From Gracilaria gracilis (taxonomy: Eukaryota; Rhodophyta; Florideophyceae; Gracilariales; Gracilariaceae), in the NCBI GenBank assembly GCA_030374805.1, contig JARGSG010000019.1, positions 558,001-622,000 of the forward strand: a DNA stretch of 64,000 nucleotides. Direction: 5' to 3'. The notes under the pieces were generated by a model. The model was not told the origin of the DNA. It did no database searches and worked only from the letters and a program-made list of their open reading frames with translations. Numbering within the stretch: the first letter of the stretch is position 1; each line of letters begins with the position of its first letter. This document shows positions 29,191 to 39,125 of the stretch, piece by piece. A program made the translations under genes and the position numbers.

Positions 29191-29319
29191 TTACGGAGCC
29201 GGGGTGGCGGTGAGGGCCTCGAAGATGTCCTTGACATCATCAAGCACCTGAGAAATGGGGTTGGCCATAGAAACGGCGGCAACAGCGGCGAAGATGGCAA
29301 TAACGTAGGCGGCCTTCAT
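29191..29319 (-). CDS. Secreted 42-residue peptide, copy 4
   Basis: Same 42-residue product as copies 2 and 3 and close to identical to copy 3 at the DNA level, including the TAA stop. Signal peptide MKAAYVIAIFAAVAAVSMA, then the acidic helical mature part. Lies in the opposite orientation in the right arm of the inverted duplication, about 11.9 kb from copy 3. Its intact promoter and reading frame suggest it is expressed. The close similarity of the arms including non-coding sequence points to a recent duplication or ongoing gene conversion. Confidence 0.85.
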   Translation of the reverse strand: MKAAYVIAIFAAVAAVSMANPISQVLDDVKDIFEALTATPAP

Positions 29320-29432
29320 TTTTGATAGGTGGGTTGTTAGGATAGTTAAGAGATGAAGAAGTTTTGGAGTTGCTGAGGAAGGTTTGGATTGCTGGTGGCT
29401 GGAAGTGAAGAAGATGGAGCACCCATCTCCCC

Positions 29433-29439
29433 TTTTATA
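29433..29439 (-). promoter_or_regulatory. TATA box of secreted-peptide gene 4
   Basis: TATAAAA on the minus strand, 120 bp before the ATG at 29319, in the same CACTATAAAAGGGG context as gene 3. Confidence 0.7.
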
Positions 29440-29514
29440 GTGTTCAATGCTAACGTAAACTGCCATTCGTCGTTTCGGACTACTATCATATTGTGAATTG
29501 GGGCCCCCATATGG

Positions 29515-32011
29515 GCACCGAAATGCACGTCTCCATATTAGCAATTGTTACGAAGGGCCATTGAAACCTGTCAGCCTTGCCCTTTGCAAGCATTGTAGGC
29601 TCATTGAGTCGGCTTTGCATCAGCCTCTTGAATATTAGGAGTCCCGTCCCCTCCAACGGAATTGAGTTCCAAAGCTCTCCCATTCGAAGAGGTGTGAGCG
29701 ATAGGAAAAACCTCACTGTCATGAAAATCGGTACCTGGTGCAGAGAGAAGCAGAGAATTTGAAACGACTAGCTTGAAAACACAACATGGGGTCGAAGAAA
29801 CCCTAGAAAACCCCCATTCAGATCTATCTACCACTTCCATGTCTTTGTTTGAGGACTTTCTCCCCTGTAACTAAAAGAGAAAGCGACGGTTACCTGACTT
29901 AAGCAGGGATGGAATATACGGGCGAATATTGATACTCGCCCGCAAAGAGCTTCTGCAAAACCACGCATCCGAGCGATAACTTTGTACATTCCGCGATATT
30001 TCGTCAGATTCGAGAATGAAAACCACTACGTGTAGCAGTTTGTCGTATAATGAATGCATTAGATATTGACACCGAAATGGACAAATGTTTCTTTCAATCT
30101 GAAAGCTTGTGCTCTTCGAAAAAAGCTCAAGGCATAGATGTTCTCTATAGCTTTAGAGATATGGTTGCACCAGTATCGACGAGTGGATTGCAAGAGAAGG
30201 CACAGTTACTTCTATCGAAATGCTCACGCAGGCGAGAACGCTTTCAGACCCAATGCTTCCTTAGTATAGCTACAGTAGAACGTAACGCGACTACAGATTT
30301 GTAGTTAGCGGTAAAGCTTTGGAGGAAGCGGTATAGATGATTGGAGGTCGTTCGCCAATCCCACGCGATATGAGGAATAGACGTACGCGCTAACAACAAC
30401 AACGACAACGACAGGTGCTTTCAGCGTAATTCGACACTGCTCACATTCCTATGCTACGCACTGCTGCTGAGCAGTGCTGCAACGGACAGCACAGAATTCT
30501 ACCATGTGAATGCAATACAAACGAGGAAACTCCAAAATAGCTTCTTCTCTTCTTCTTCTTTACTGTACTGTGGTCAGCCGCCCCTGATTCCGAGGCGACA
30601 GGAGATTTCTCTCCAAACTATGTACCGTTGTACCCTTGGTATCCACTGTAGTGCTTTGATGTTCCTTGACACGTCAATCACACATTGACCTTCTGCCCCC
30701 AATACCACAAGGCTTAAGAAGAAGAAGAAGAAGACTGACCTGGTCACGGAAAAGGAATTTCCCTTTTGCCGAGTGCCCAGTGAAAGCAGCGTTTGTTGTC
30801 GAGGCATTCTGGCTCTGGGTTGCTTATGGAGACATGAAGAATTTGAGATCCGTTTTGTTTTCGAGAAGTATGGAGTTATCCTGCTACCCTCGAAGAGCTT
30901 CTTAAGTCGGGGCACCTGCAAGTGCCTCCTTTGAGTTATAGCCCCCAATTCTGAACTGTTTCGGCTGGGCGGAGATTGTCCCCGGAGGGAGAAGGCCCAT
31001 ATGAAAAGCAATGGCGGGGATAAACAGTTCGCTTTCACAACTGGGTATGTTGGACACTCTGGGGTCACGTGAACCTCTCTTGTGACGAAGACTGGCCTGT
31101 GTTCAAGAATGTCTGTTATTGGAATCATTTTTTCGGTCAAGAGAGTTCTATTGAGGTTGTATCTCTACTGACAGTCACTAGTTACGATAGGTATGAACAT
31201 ATATTTGCATTACTTGTCGTTGTCTGCTTTACGAAAGCGTTCATATACTCTCTAATACAATCAGCAGCCAGTGGTTCGAACCTTAATACAACTGAATTAT
31301 AAAGAAGTTCTTCTTCTCCTCCTTAGGAAAGCTTTAGAATGGGTTTGGAGCTTGGGGCTGTTCAGCAAATGAATTTCATCGAACACAAAACCTGGGAGAA
31401 TGGTGGTGACTTGCTGCTCTAGATATTCTGGATCTGCTAGAACCGGATCGTTGTGGGAGATAAGGGCCTTGAAGAGTCCAAGCGAAAAATGTACTTTGAG
31501 CTCAGCATTTGGGTGGGTATGTGGGCCTTGCATTGTACATGTCAAGAACGGAGTAGGGTCAGACTTCAGATAATGCTATTGGTTTAATACAGAGCACTCG
31601 CTCTAGAGAATGATTTGCGAAATCATCATAGAGCTCAAAGGCTTACAGGTCACGGCTCAGAAAGCAAGGTGGGAGGGAGCGGTGGACGGATGGTGAGTTC
31701 GTGCTGAATCATTCATTCACGGCGTGTACGAGGTGTGCCACCAGAGGCTGGGCTAGCTCCAGCAGTTTTCCAGCAGTTCTGATGTTTCGATAACGATCAT
31801 CATCATTTTGTACACATTCGTGTAACCTCGCGAACCAGCAGAATGAAGCAGAGCACAAGATGATGGAAATTATCAAAGAACGGCCGTCAAAGTTTAGGCA
31901 GTTTCAAAGATAGATGGTTATACATAAGTAGCGTACGTGTAGTGTTCTTATTGCTTCGAAATAAGGAGTAATAAACCACACTTAAGGAGAAGGAGAAGAA
32001 GAACCAATTCC
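29515..32011. other. 2.5 kb gene-poor region
   Basis: No frame here has a recognisable domain. It contains an exact TACCCTTGGTA (30631-30641) and a GAAGAAGAAGAAGAAG run near 30716. Short frames at 30050-30304 (+), 30574-31140 (-) and 31297-31545 (-) show no coding signal I can defend. Could hold unrecognised small genes or decayed elements. Confidence 0.45.
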
Positions 32012-34960
32012 TCAAACCACAGAGTACTTCGAGTACTGGTGGTCAGACGGTCTCGATATTTGGGAAGCCTCCTCTAGCTTTTGTCTAATGTCACGTCTCG
32101 CCATCTTCACAGCTCGTCTTGTTGGACCTTCTATCAAGAAATGTAGTTTTCTTTCTCCAGGCGGCGGATTTCTACCAGGCGGATAAAAGTTTCCCCTTGT
32201 TGTTATCACACATCCAGTGAACTCTTCGACATCGTTCAAGGAATTCTTTCTCGTAACCTGCCACCGAGCATGTTGATGATAGTCATTAATCTCCAGTTCG
32301 CAGGCAAAGCGCGGTTCTGAGTTGCTACTGTCCCCAACAATTACGTCTTCAGCGTCCTCTGCATCAGCATCCTGCAATCCAGTATTTCCGGGAGTATGTG
32401 ACCTGTCACCCACATGCTTCGGGGCGGGGTATGCACTACGTTGCACTGAAGCGTTCGGGTTTCGTCGCTGCGCGGCTGCGTTCTTGTTCCGGATGCTCAC
32501 AAATGACAACACGCGGGCTTTCTCTGTCGCCAAGAGAGCACGACGAGCCTTCTCATCCAACTTTCTGGTGTCAGCGGATGCTTCTGCCTGCTTCACTGCT
32601 CTCACCAGGAGACTTTCCACTTCTTGAGGTGCTAATGGACGATCTGGTATAGAAATTGGCAGTGACGGCGTTACAGACGTTCCGCTCTCTTTCTGAATAC
32701 CAGTCGCGTTTACAGACTTGTTGATGCGAACAATACCGTCGTCGTCACCATCATCTTCATCATCATCATCGTCATCACCATCTTCACCTTTTCTTTCTTC
32801 ACCATCGTACGCTTCATCATCATCAGGCCCATACTGCACAGCTTGCATCTTACGCAGAGCTTTTTGAGCAGCATTATATTCATCGTTTTCATCAAACTTA
32901 AATCCACGACCTCCATATCCAGAACTTGACCCATACTTCACGACCCCAGCTTTGCGCTTCAGTTCAAAACTATCCACAAGTTCCTGCAACCTTTCCGGAA
33001 CTGCAGCTTCCGCAGCTTCATCACCAGCTTTCTTAGCGGCTTCTTCATCTCCAATTGGGGCATCCTGCTCGGCCGCAGTTCTTGCGCTGAGAGATAAAGC
33101 CTTCGCCAAATCTGCGGCATACGCTTCCTGGTCTGGAGTTATGAAAGTGTATGCAGTGCCAGCTGCTCCCGCGCGACCTGTCCTACCCACGCGATGCACG
33201 TAGTCTTCATAATGACTCGGAACATCGTAATTTACCACCAGAGTCAGGTTCTTTACGTCCAGACCCCTCGCAGCTACGCTAGTTGCCACCAATACTTTCA
33301 CATCTCCGTTTTTGAAATCAACTATAGTAGAATCCCTGTCAGCTTGGTCCATACCCCCATGCAATGACAAACACTTATATCGAGCTTTGGATAGATCACG
33401 AAATATTCGGTCCGCATTGTCTTGTCGATCAACAAACACAAGAGTTGATCCCTGTTCATACCATGTCCCTAGGAGCTCAAGTAGGCGGAAAAACTTCGAT
33501 TCCTCACTGCGTACTTCGACATGTTGTTCGATTGTAGCTGCTGCGACGGAATTGCCACCGACCATTATTTCCACTGGCTGCTTGAGAATCTTCCGGGCCA
33601 TTCGTTCTACCTGTGCAGGGAAGGTAGCGGAAAACATAACCGTTTGCCTGTCTGGGCGAATATTCTCTACTATACGGGTTAATTGTGGTTCAAATCCCAT
33701 GTCAAACATACGATCAGCCTCGTCCAGAACCACAAAGGTTACGCGAAGAAGATTGGTGATACGGCCCCCGTTCATTGCAAGAAGATCTATCATGCGGCCT
33801 GGTGTGCAAACAGCCAGATCAGCACCACGTTTAAGCTCTGCTATCTGGTCTTTAACACCACTTCCTCCATACGCACAAACAGAACGAATGTCTGTAGCGG
33901 CAGAAAACTTTTTCGCATCACCATAGATCTGTATAGCAAGTTCGCGAGTTGGGGCTATAATCAGGGCGGAAGGGCCTTCTCCTGGCATAGATCTTTCTCT
34001 AAGAGCAATGTGGCGGAATATTGGCAAAAGGAAAGCAAGTGTTTTGCCGGATCCAGTGCGTGCAATTCCTATGACATCACGACCGCTCATCACGCATGGG
34101 ATCGCCTGCGATTGAATTCCGGTCGGGGTGTGAAAGTTGAGGCGCTCCAGAACATTAAGAATCGAAGCAGATAAACCGCATTGAGCCCATGTAGTTACTG
34201 GACGGGGGCATCGTTTCCCACGGATCCTAATATTTCCGAGTTTACGACGAAGAGCTGCAACCTCCGCATGTGTCATTTTCGATATCTGTGGAACTTCAAT
34301 ATACAGATTCTTCTGAAACGGAGGATAGTCAATCTTCGAATGATCTACCTTCGCGTAGACTTTGCGTCTATGAGAATTTTTCGGTTTAGAAGGACCCTCC
34401 TTCTCGTCACCAGATTCGTCAGAACCGTCACTGTTGGTATCTGCCTCGGATTTAATGCGGGATCGTTTGGCAGTTAGATATCTATCCATACTTTCCATAT
34501 AGTTGTCCAAAGGATCCACAGCTTTTTCGGAGTTTTCAGTTCGTTGGACAAGTGAAGCTGAAAGATCGGGTTCGGACTCCCTCCCTGTTTTTCGGAGAAA
34601 TAATCGGCGTTTCTTCCGAGATGGAACATGCTCGCCATGATTGACTGGGTTTATGAGATCCTGCTGGTTACCCTGCTCTTCTTGATCGTCATTGCTGAAA
34701 AAAGTAGATCCCACAGAGTTTAGAGAGCGATTTCGATCGTTACTTTCCAAAATAGATGAAGAAGGAACAATTGTTCCACCAGCTCGCTGGCGACGTTTTT
34801 GAGACTTACCACGCTTGAAAGTAGAAAAGACTAAGGGCGTATTGTCAACCGATTTGTTGACTTGAACCTGGGGGGGCACGGAGGATTGAGGACCAGACCC
34901 TGGCGGCCTTGCGGCGCTTCCGAAACGAGAACGTCTGCGCCGCCCACTAGGTGGTTGCAT
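32012..34960 (-). CDS. PRP5: DEAD-box RNA helicase Prp5/DDX46
   Basis: Start at ATG 34960 (982 residues); the open frame upstream of it lacks an ATG. A charged N-terminal region with basic clusters leads to the Prp5 signature PFQKNLYIEVPQISKMTHAEV, then the helicase core: Q motif region, ARTGSGKT (I), PTRELA (Ia), TPGR, DEAD (II), SAT (III), VFVDRQDNADRIF, VATSVAARGLDV (V) and HRVGRTGRAG (VI). A C-terminal acidic tract and the segment FACELEINDYHQHARWQVTRKN with RRAVKMARRDIRQKLEEA complete the DDX46-type tail. Prp5 remodels the U2 snRNP so it can pair with the branch site. It lies divergent to HINT1, with ATGs 302 bp apart. Confidence 0.92.
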   Translation of the reverse strand: MQPPSGRRRRSRFGSAARPPGSGPQSSVPPQVQVNKSVDNTPLVFSTFKRGKSQKRRQRAGGTIVPSSSILESNDRNRSLNSVGSTFFSNDDQEEQGNQQDLINPVNHGEHVPSRKKRRLFLRKTGRESEPDLSASLVQRTENSEKAVDPLDNYMESMDRYLTAKRSRIKSEADTNSDGSDESGDEKEGPSKPKNSHRRKVYAKVDHSKIDYPPFQKNLYIEVPQISKMTHAEVAALRRKLGNIRIRGKRCPRPVTTWAQCGLSASILNVLERLNFHTPTGIQSQAIPCVMSGRDVIGIARTGSGKTLAFLLPIFRHIALRERSMPGEGPSALIIAPTRELAIQIYGDAKKFSAATDIRSVCAYGGSGVKDQIAELKRGADLAVCTPGRMIDLLAMNGGRITNLLRVTFVVLDEADRMFDMGFEPQLTRIVENIRPDRQTVMFSATFPAQVERMARKILKQPVEIMVGGNSVAAATIEQHVEVRSEESKFFRLLELLGTWYEQGSTLVFVDRQDNADRIFRDLSKARYKCLSLHGGMDQADRDSTIVDFKNGDVKVLVATSVAARGLDVKNLTLVVNYDVPSHYEDYVHRVGRTGRAGAAGTAYTFITPDQEAYAADLAKALSLSARTAAEQDAPIGDEEAAKKAGDEAAEAAVPERLQELVDSFELKRKAGVVKYGSSSGYGGRGFKFDENDEYNAAQKALRKMQAVQYGPDDDEAYDGEERKGEDGDDDDDDEDDGDDDGIVRINKSVNATGIQKESGTSVTPSLPISIPDRPLAPQEVESLLVRAVKQAEASADTRKLDEKARRALLATEKARVLSFVSIRNKNAAAQRRNPNASVQRSAYPAPKHVGDRSHTPGNTGLQDADAEDAEDVIVGDSSNSEPRFACELEINDYHQHARWQVTRKNSLNDVEEFTGCVITTRGNFYPPGRNPPPGERKLHFLIEGPTRRAVKMARRDIRQKLEEASQISRPSDHQYSKYSVV

Positions 34961-35261
34961 CAGGCAGAATCTCTCTTGATATCTACAAACTTGAGAGGAC
35001 GCGCGCACGAGAATGAGCGATTAACTAGTAGATAGATATCGGCAAGACTCGGGGAGGTACAGTAATGGAAAACCAGGCCTGCCTTCAACCCTCTTTCTGT
35101 TCTAACGAAGTCTTCGTAGCAAACGACAAGCAGGGACGTAGACACCCTTTTAAAGAACCTCACATTTTCGTTTTTGAATACCCAAGATTTCGAAATCCCT
35201 CGTGATCTTCTGTCCTCGCCCTTGTTTCACGCTTTGCAATCAAGATTGTCATTGGAATGCC

Positions 35262-35765
35262 ATGGCTTTCGTCAACACCTCCGTGACATTTCTGCGATCA
35301 AGAGCACCTATTCACTTCGTGAAGACGTCTTCTTGTGCCGCTATATCTAGAAATCGTTCTCGATTGGGCCACATCGCGCGCATGATGGCGACAGAAAAAG
35401 GAGTTGAGCCGCCTGTCGACTTCACGGCACCCACCATCTTCGACAAGATCATTTCGAAGGAAATCCCAGCTAAGATTGTTTATGAGGACGAGCTCACCCT
35501 GGCCTTTCATGACGTCAACCCACAGGCACCTGTTCATGTTTTAGTTATCCCGAAACAGCGCTTACCTATGCTGTCTATGGCACAGGAGACTGACAAGGAG
35601 CTGCTGGGTCACCTGATGCTAACTGCGGCAAAAGTCGCGGAACTCGAAAATCTTCAAGACGGCTATCGCATTCTGGTTAACAATGGGGAGAACGGGTTGC
35701 AAAGTGTATATCACCTACATCTCCACTTGATTGGTGGGCGAAGGTTGAAGTGGGGTCCATTCTAA
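35262..35765 (+). CDS. HINT1: HINT-type histidine triad hydrolase
   Basis: ATG at 35262 gives 167 residues; an internal MMAT start near 35383 would give a cytosolic-size form. The first 40 residues are Ser/Arg/Thr-rich and may be an organelle leader. The HIT domain has TIFDKIISKEIPAKIVYEDE, FHDVNPQAPVHVLVIPK and the catalytic triad HLHLHLIGGRRLKWGPF. HINT proteins hydrolyse adenosine 5'-phosphoramidates and related AMP-lysine compounds. The downstream kinase gene is convergent (143 bp between stops). Confidence 0.9.
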   Translation: MAFVNTSVTFLRSRAPIHFVKTSSCAAISRNRSRLGHIARMMATEKGVEPPVDFTAPTIFDKIISKEIPAKIVYEDELTLAFHDVNPQAPVHVLVIPKQRLPMLSMAQETDKELLGHLMLTAAKVAELENLQDGYRILVNNGENGLQSVYHLHLHLIGGRRLKWGPF

Positions 35766-35908
35766 AGGTCTTTCATACAGCCTATTGTGCCTTTATGCAG
35801 TTTTTGTACAAGGTAAACACAAGCGAGTCAGTTAACTCGGCATATGCATCATTCCAACTTCTATCTACATTATTTGCGTACATCAGCCTCGGTTATTTGT
35901 AATTATCG

Positions 35909-38900
35909 TCATGGCGTACCGAGCGCAGGGGGCTGCGTGGTCGTGAGAAGCATCGCTGCTGCCCTCTGCAAGCTCGATGATGGGTCAAGCGGAGTGGAGA
36001 ATATATCTTCACTACCCATTCGCTCAGTCATCCGATCGTCCGAGAGCCCAAGTGTTATGCCACTTAATGGTGGTAAGTTGGGTCTATTCGTCCCGCAAGT
36101 ACCGCTAGGAGCGTTTGAAAACTTCTTCATCGAAGGGTTTGGACTCTCAGGCTTCATAGGCGTATCAGAAAGGACCATCATATGCTGCACATGACAGTCA
36201 CCACTCAAGCGATCATTATCGCTTCTAATTTCGCTGATGCATGGAGCTGGTCTTGGACCCTTCTCTGCGCTTTGCGATTTTGACCACCCGTCTTCGGTGG
36301 AGCTGTGTTCTTCCACCGCCGAGTAGTACTCTGCACTAGAAGAACGCTTCGTATCAGATGATGCCTCTGTTCCATGCGAGAGCACTGATCTGCTCGGTGG
36401 TAGCGCGGTTTTGTCATCCAACACACGACTAAGAGGCGCCTCGACTTCGACGTCACGTAGAGGAGTTTCTAAGCTTTCTTCCTGTCTTTCTGATTCAGAT
36501 TCTGACATATTGCTGGTAGATCGTGAAGTCCTTGCGCGCCTTCTGAATATTGGCCTCCTTCTTCCGGAGGTGGGTACAGAACCTGATTGGCTTGATGCGG
36601 ACGGAAAAGGTCGATCAGTGTCACCATCTCTGCTGCGGTCGCGTCGCACAATTTCTACTCCGCGCTTCAGTCCTTCACCGGTCATTTTGAATCCCTGACC
36701 AACCCCACCTGCTGTCTTCTTCAGCCCTCCACCAATTCCTTCTCCTGTCTTTTTCAGTCCTTGACCAACACCATCAGCGGTCTTTTTCAAACCTTGTCCG
36801 ACGCCATCCGCAGTCTTCTTTATGCCGCCGCTAATGTCCTCCCCAGTTCGTTTGAGTCCATTTCCAACTCCATCAGCGGTCTTTTTCAAACCATGACCGA
36901 CACCATCCGCAGTCTTTTTCAGACCGTCACCGATGCCCTCTCCGGTACGCTTTAGTCCATGTCCAACTCCATCAGCAGTCTTCTTCACGCCCTCCGCCGT
37001 TTTCTTAATACCATCACCGATGCCTTCGCCAGTCTTCTTCAAACCATGCCCAACTCCATCCGCAGTCTTTTTCACCCCGTCAGCGGTCTTCTTGATGCTG
37101 ACTTCTAAACCCTCTCCAGTCTTGCGCAAACCAGCACCGACACCTTCTGCGGTTTTCTTAGCGGCTGTTCCGATACCGTCGCCGGTCTTTTTCATACCTT
37201 CGCCAACCTTTCTCGCACCAGTCTCGACACCGTCAACAGTCTTCTTGACACCGGTGCCAATACCTTCAGCAACCTTCTTCGTTCCACCAGCAATTCCATC
37301 AGCGACCTTCTTAGTTCCTCCTCCAATCTCTTCAGCAATCTTTTTACCACCCTCGCCGATGTTTTCGCTGACCTTCTTCACGCCACCGGCTGTCTTCTTT
37401 ATTCCTCCTCCAACTCCATCTGCAGTTTTCTTCACTCCTTGTTCAATGCCAGTAACCACCTTCTTTGTGGAGTCACCAACCTTATCAACAACTTGAGGGA
37501 TAGTTGCCTTAAACTTGTTAGCCATGGCAACTGCAATTATTGCTTTCCGTGCCTTAAAAAGGCGTCGTCGCTTCGAATGAAGGTTTGACCTGTCTCTCCG
37601 AATCGCGTTCTCTGGGGCGTTCGATACCATGACCCATTTGTGCTGCAAGGCGCCAAGAGGTGTAAGGCGTTTGTTCGGATCAACGTTGAGCAAACCTTTC
37701 ACGAGACTCATAGCTTCTTCAGAGATACCCTTCCACAGCACACTTGGGAAGAGAATGCGACCTTCGATGACATTATCAAAGTATTGCTTCGTGTTCTTAC
37801 CCGCAAATGGAAGCCTTCCGGTTAGGATGGTATAAAGAATAACTCCACAAGCCCATGAATCGACAGGAGGACCATGTCCCTTGTTTAAAATGATCTCAGG
37901 TGCCATGAAATAAGCAGTGCCGACTTGAGTGCGCATTGTGTTGTCTTGGTCATGCGCCGGATCAAGAAAGCTCGCAAAACCAAAGTCAGTGACCTTTATC
38001 TGCAACGGCCAACTGCGGTTTACGCATAGAATATTCTCCGGCTTGAGATCACGATGCACGATTGAATGGCGGTGAAGAAATTCAACAGCAGTGAACAGAG
38101 AACGAATAATCTGGCTGGCCTGCGACTCCCTGAGACAATCATACTGCGCAACGAAATCAAACAGGTCACCGCCTGGTACGTATTCCATGACAATGTAGAT
38201 GGTGGTCTTAAGGTCAAATATTTGATAAGTGTTGACAATGTTGGGATGTGATATGGTCTTCATAACCTGAATTTCTCTCGCAAGATGCTCTTGACTTTTC
38301 ATGTTTTTTCCGCGCTGGATGATCTTCACGGCTCGTTGTTCGTTTGTGCGCACGTCATACGCTAGCATCACGTCTCCATATGCACCGCTTCCCAAAGTCT
38401 TTCCGAAGGTGTAGTAGTCTGTAATATGACTGTTGACGGCATTTTCCAGAGCATACTGCCATCTGTGAGCCTCCTGTTCGCTTGGAATATGAAGGCGCAA
38501 CAAACGATCCTTCCGGCGAACAGGGCCTTGCAGAAGGATATGCATCTCGCGCTCCTCAACATGCACATTGACCGGGGTGCGACGGACGTTGAGCTGGTAG
38601 CGCGGAGGGCCAGACTTGTTGCGAAGAATGGAGAGCGTGGTGGCTTCGAGCACGACGAACATGTTAATCTTCTGACCGACCTTGGTCTTGCGGAACATCC
38701 AGCCGTCAATATCAACCTGCGCGATGTAGCGCACGGTGTGCAGCGACTCGCGCGGACGCAGACGCTGCGTAGCCAGCGCGGCCAAGTTGGCTATTCGGCG
38801 CGGGCGGTCCGCATCAGAGAAGCGCGACTCGGTGGGACAGCGCGGCGGAAGCTGCGTGGGCGACGGTCGGTTGTGGTGAACGGCGGGCAGACGCTTTCTG

Positions 38901-38983
38901 GAGTGCGACGGCGAACGATCTGGCGTGGGCACAGTTGCCACGGCATCACTGACGCGGGTGACAGTTTCGGAGAGAGTAGCCAT
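35909..38983 (-). CDS. PH-domain Ser/Thr kinase with synuclein/perilipin-like 11-mer repeats
   Basis: 1024 residues from an ATG at 38983. A PH-like domain (about 90-184: DGWMFRKT...MFVVLEATTLSI...EAHRWQYALENAV) precedes a complete CAMK-type kinase domain (about 190-452) with LGSGAYGDV, K220, HRDLKPEN (D312), DFG (D333), APE (361-363) and DSWACGVILY. After a basic segment the protein enters about 280 residues of 11-residue repeats (498-778) of the type KKTADGVGHGL/KKTGEGIGDGI, then a Ser-rich disordered tail. The repeats have the KTxEGV core seen in alpha-synuclein and perilipin 4, which fold into 11/3 amphipathic helices on lipid surfaces. With the PH domain this suggests a membrane- or lipid-droplet-recruited kinase (inference). 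An exact TACCCTTGGTA lies 185 bp upstream of the ATG. Confidence 0.88.
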   Translation of the reverse strand: MATLSETVTRVSDAVATVPTPDRSPSHSRKRLPAVHHNRPSPTQLPPRCPTESRFSDADRPRRIANLAALATQRLRPRESLHTVRYIAQVDIDGWMFRKTKVGQKINMFVVLEATTLSILRNKSGPPRYQLNVRRTPVNVHVEEREMHILLQGPVRRKDRLLRLHIPSEQEAHRWQYALENAVNSHITDYYTFGKTLGSGAYGDVMLAYDVRTNEQRAVKIIQRGKNMKSQEHLAREIQVMKTISHPNIVNTYQIFDLKTTIYIVMEYVPGGDLFDFVAQYDCLRESQASQIIRSLFTAVEFLHRHSIVHRDLKPENILCVNRSWPLQIKVTDFGFASFLDPAHDQDNTMRTQVGTAYFMAPEIILNKGHGPPVDSWACGVILYTILTGRLPFAGKNTKQYFDNVIEGRILFPSVLWKGISEEAMSLVKGLLNVDPNKRLTPLGALQHKWVMVSNAPENAIRRDRSNLHSKRRRLFKARKAIIAVAMANKFKATIPQVVDKVGDSTKKVVTGIEQGVKKTADGVGGGIKKTAGGVKKVSENIGEGGKKIAEEIGGGTKKVADGIAGGTKKVAEGIGTGVKKTVDGVETGARKVGEGMKKTGDGIGTAAKKTAEGVGAGLRKTGEGLEVSIKKTADGVKKTADGVGHGLKKTGEGIGDGIKKTAEGVKKTADGVGHGLKRTGEGIGDGLKKTADGVGHGLKKTADGVGNGLKRTGEDISGGIKKTADGVGQGLKKTADGVGQGLKKTGEGIGGGLKKTAGGVGQGFKMTGEGLKRGVEIVRRDRSRDGDTDRPFPSASSQSGSVPTSGRRRPIFRRRARTSRSTSNMSESESERQEESLETPLRDVEVEAPLSRVLDDKTALPPSRSVLSHGTEASSDTKRSSSAEYYSAVEEHSSTEDGWSKSQSAEKGPRPAPCISEIRSDNDRLSGDCHVQHMMVLSDTPMKPESPNPSMKKFSNAPSGTCGTNRPNLPPLSGITLGLSDDRMTERMGSEDIFSTPLDPSSSLQRAAAMLLTTTQPPALGTP
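36652..37492 (-). repeat. 33-bp periodic coding repeat (11-mer KTxxGV repeats)
   Basis: About 25 degenerate units of 33 bp, each coding K-K-T-x-D/E-G-V/I-x-x-G-L/I, occasionally shortened by four residues (KKTADGVKKTADGV). The units vary at silent and conservative sites, so the array is old and maintained rather than freshly expanded. Confidence 0.85.
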
Positions 38984-39125
38984 GGCGGAGGGCGGGGGGT
39001 GTGTGTGTGGGAGGCGGCAGCGAACGCGGACGGCAGCGAAGAAGGAAGTGAAGCGCGCGCGAGATTACAGAGAGACAGATATGAGAAGCGTTGCGTGTGG
39101 CGCGGCTGTGAACTTCACAGTGTGA

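Larger units (their letters stand above)
28934..29507 (-). repeat. Right arm of the 574-bp inverted duplication carrying peptide gene 4
   Basis: The reverse complement matches 17126-17699 almost base for base, including promoter, leader, gene and about 255 bp of 3' flank. Beyond ATTCAAATC (28934) the two arms diverge abruptly. Confidence 0.85.

Noticed and set aside
30574-31140. Minus-strand frame of 188 codons in the gene-poor region
   Set aside because: No domain, a poly-Phe run from a GAA repeat, and no supporting promoter. Weak resemblance of its N-terminus to a short frame at 28598-28780 was noticed but is too slight to support a gene or repeat.
34961-35008. 16-codon N-terminal extension of Prp5, and similar non-ATG extensions of HINT1, PSD, ALG6, FKBP and the 1107-residue protein
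   Set aside because: These begin at GTG or TTG. A nuclear gene should use ATG, so the first in-frame ATG was chosen.
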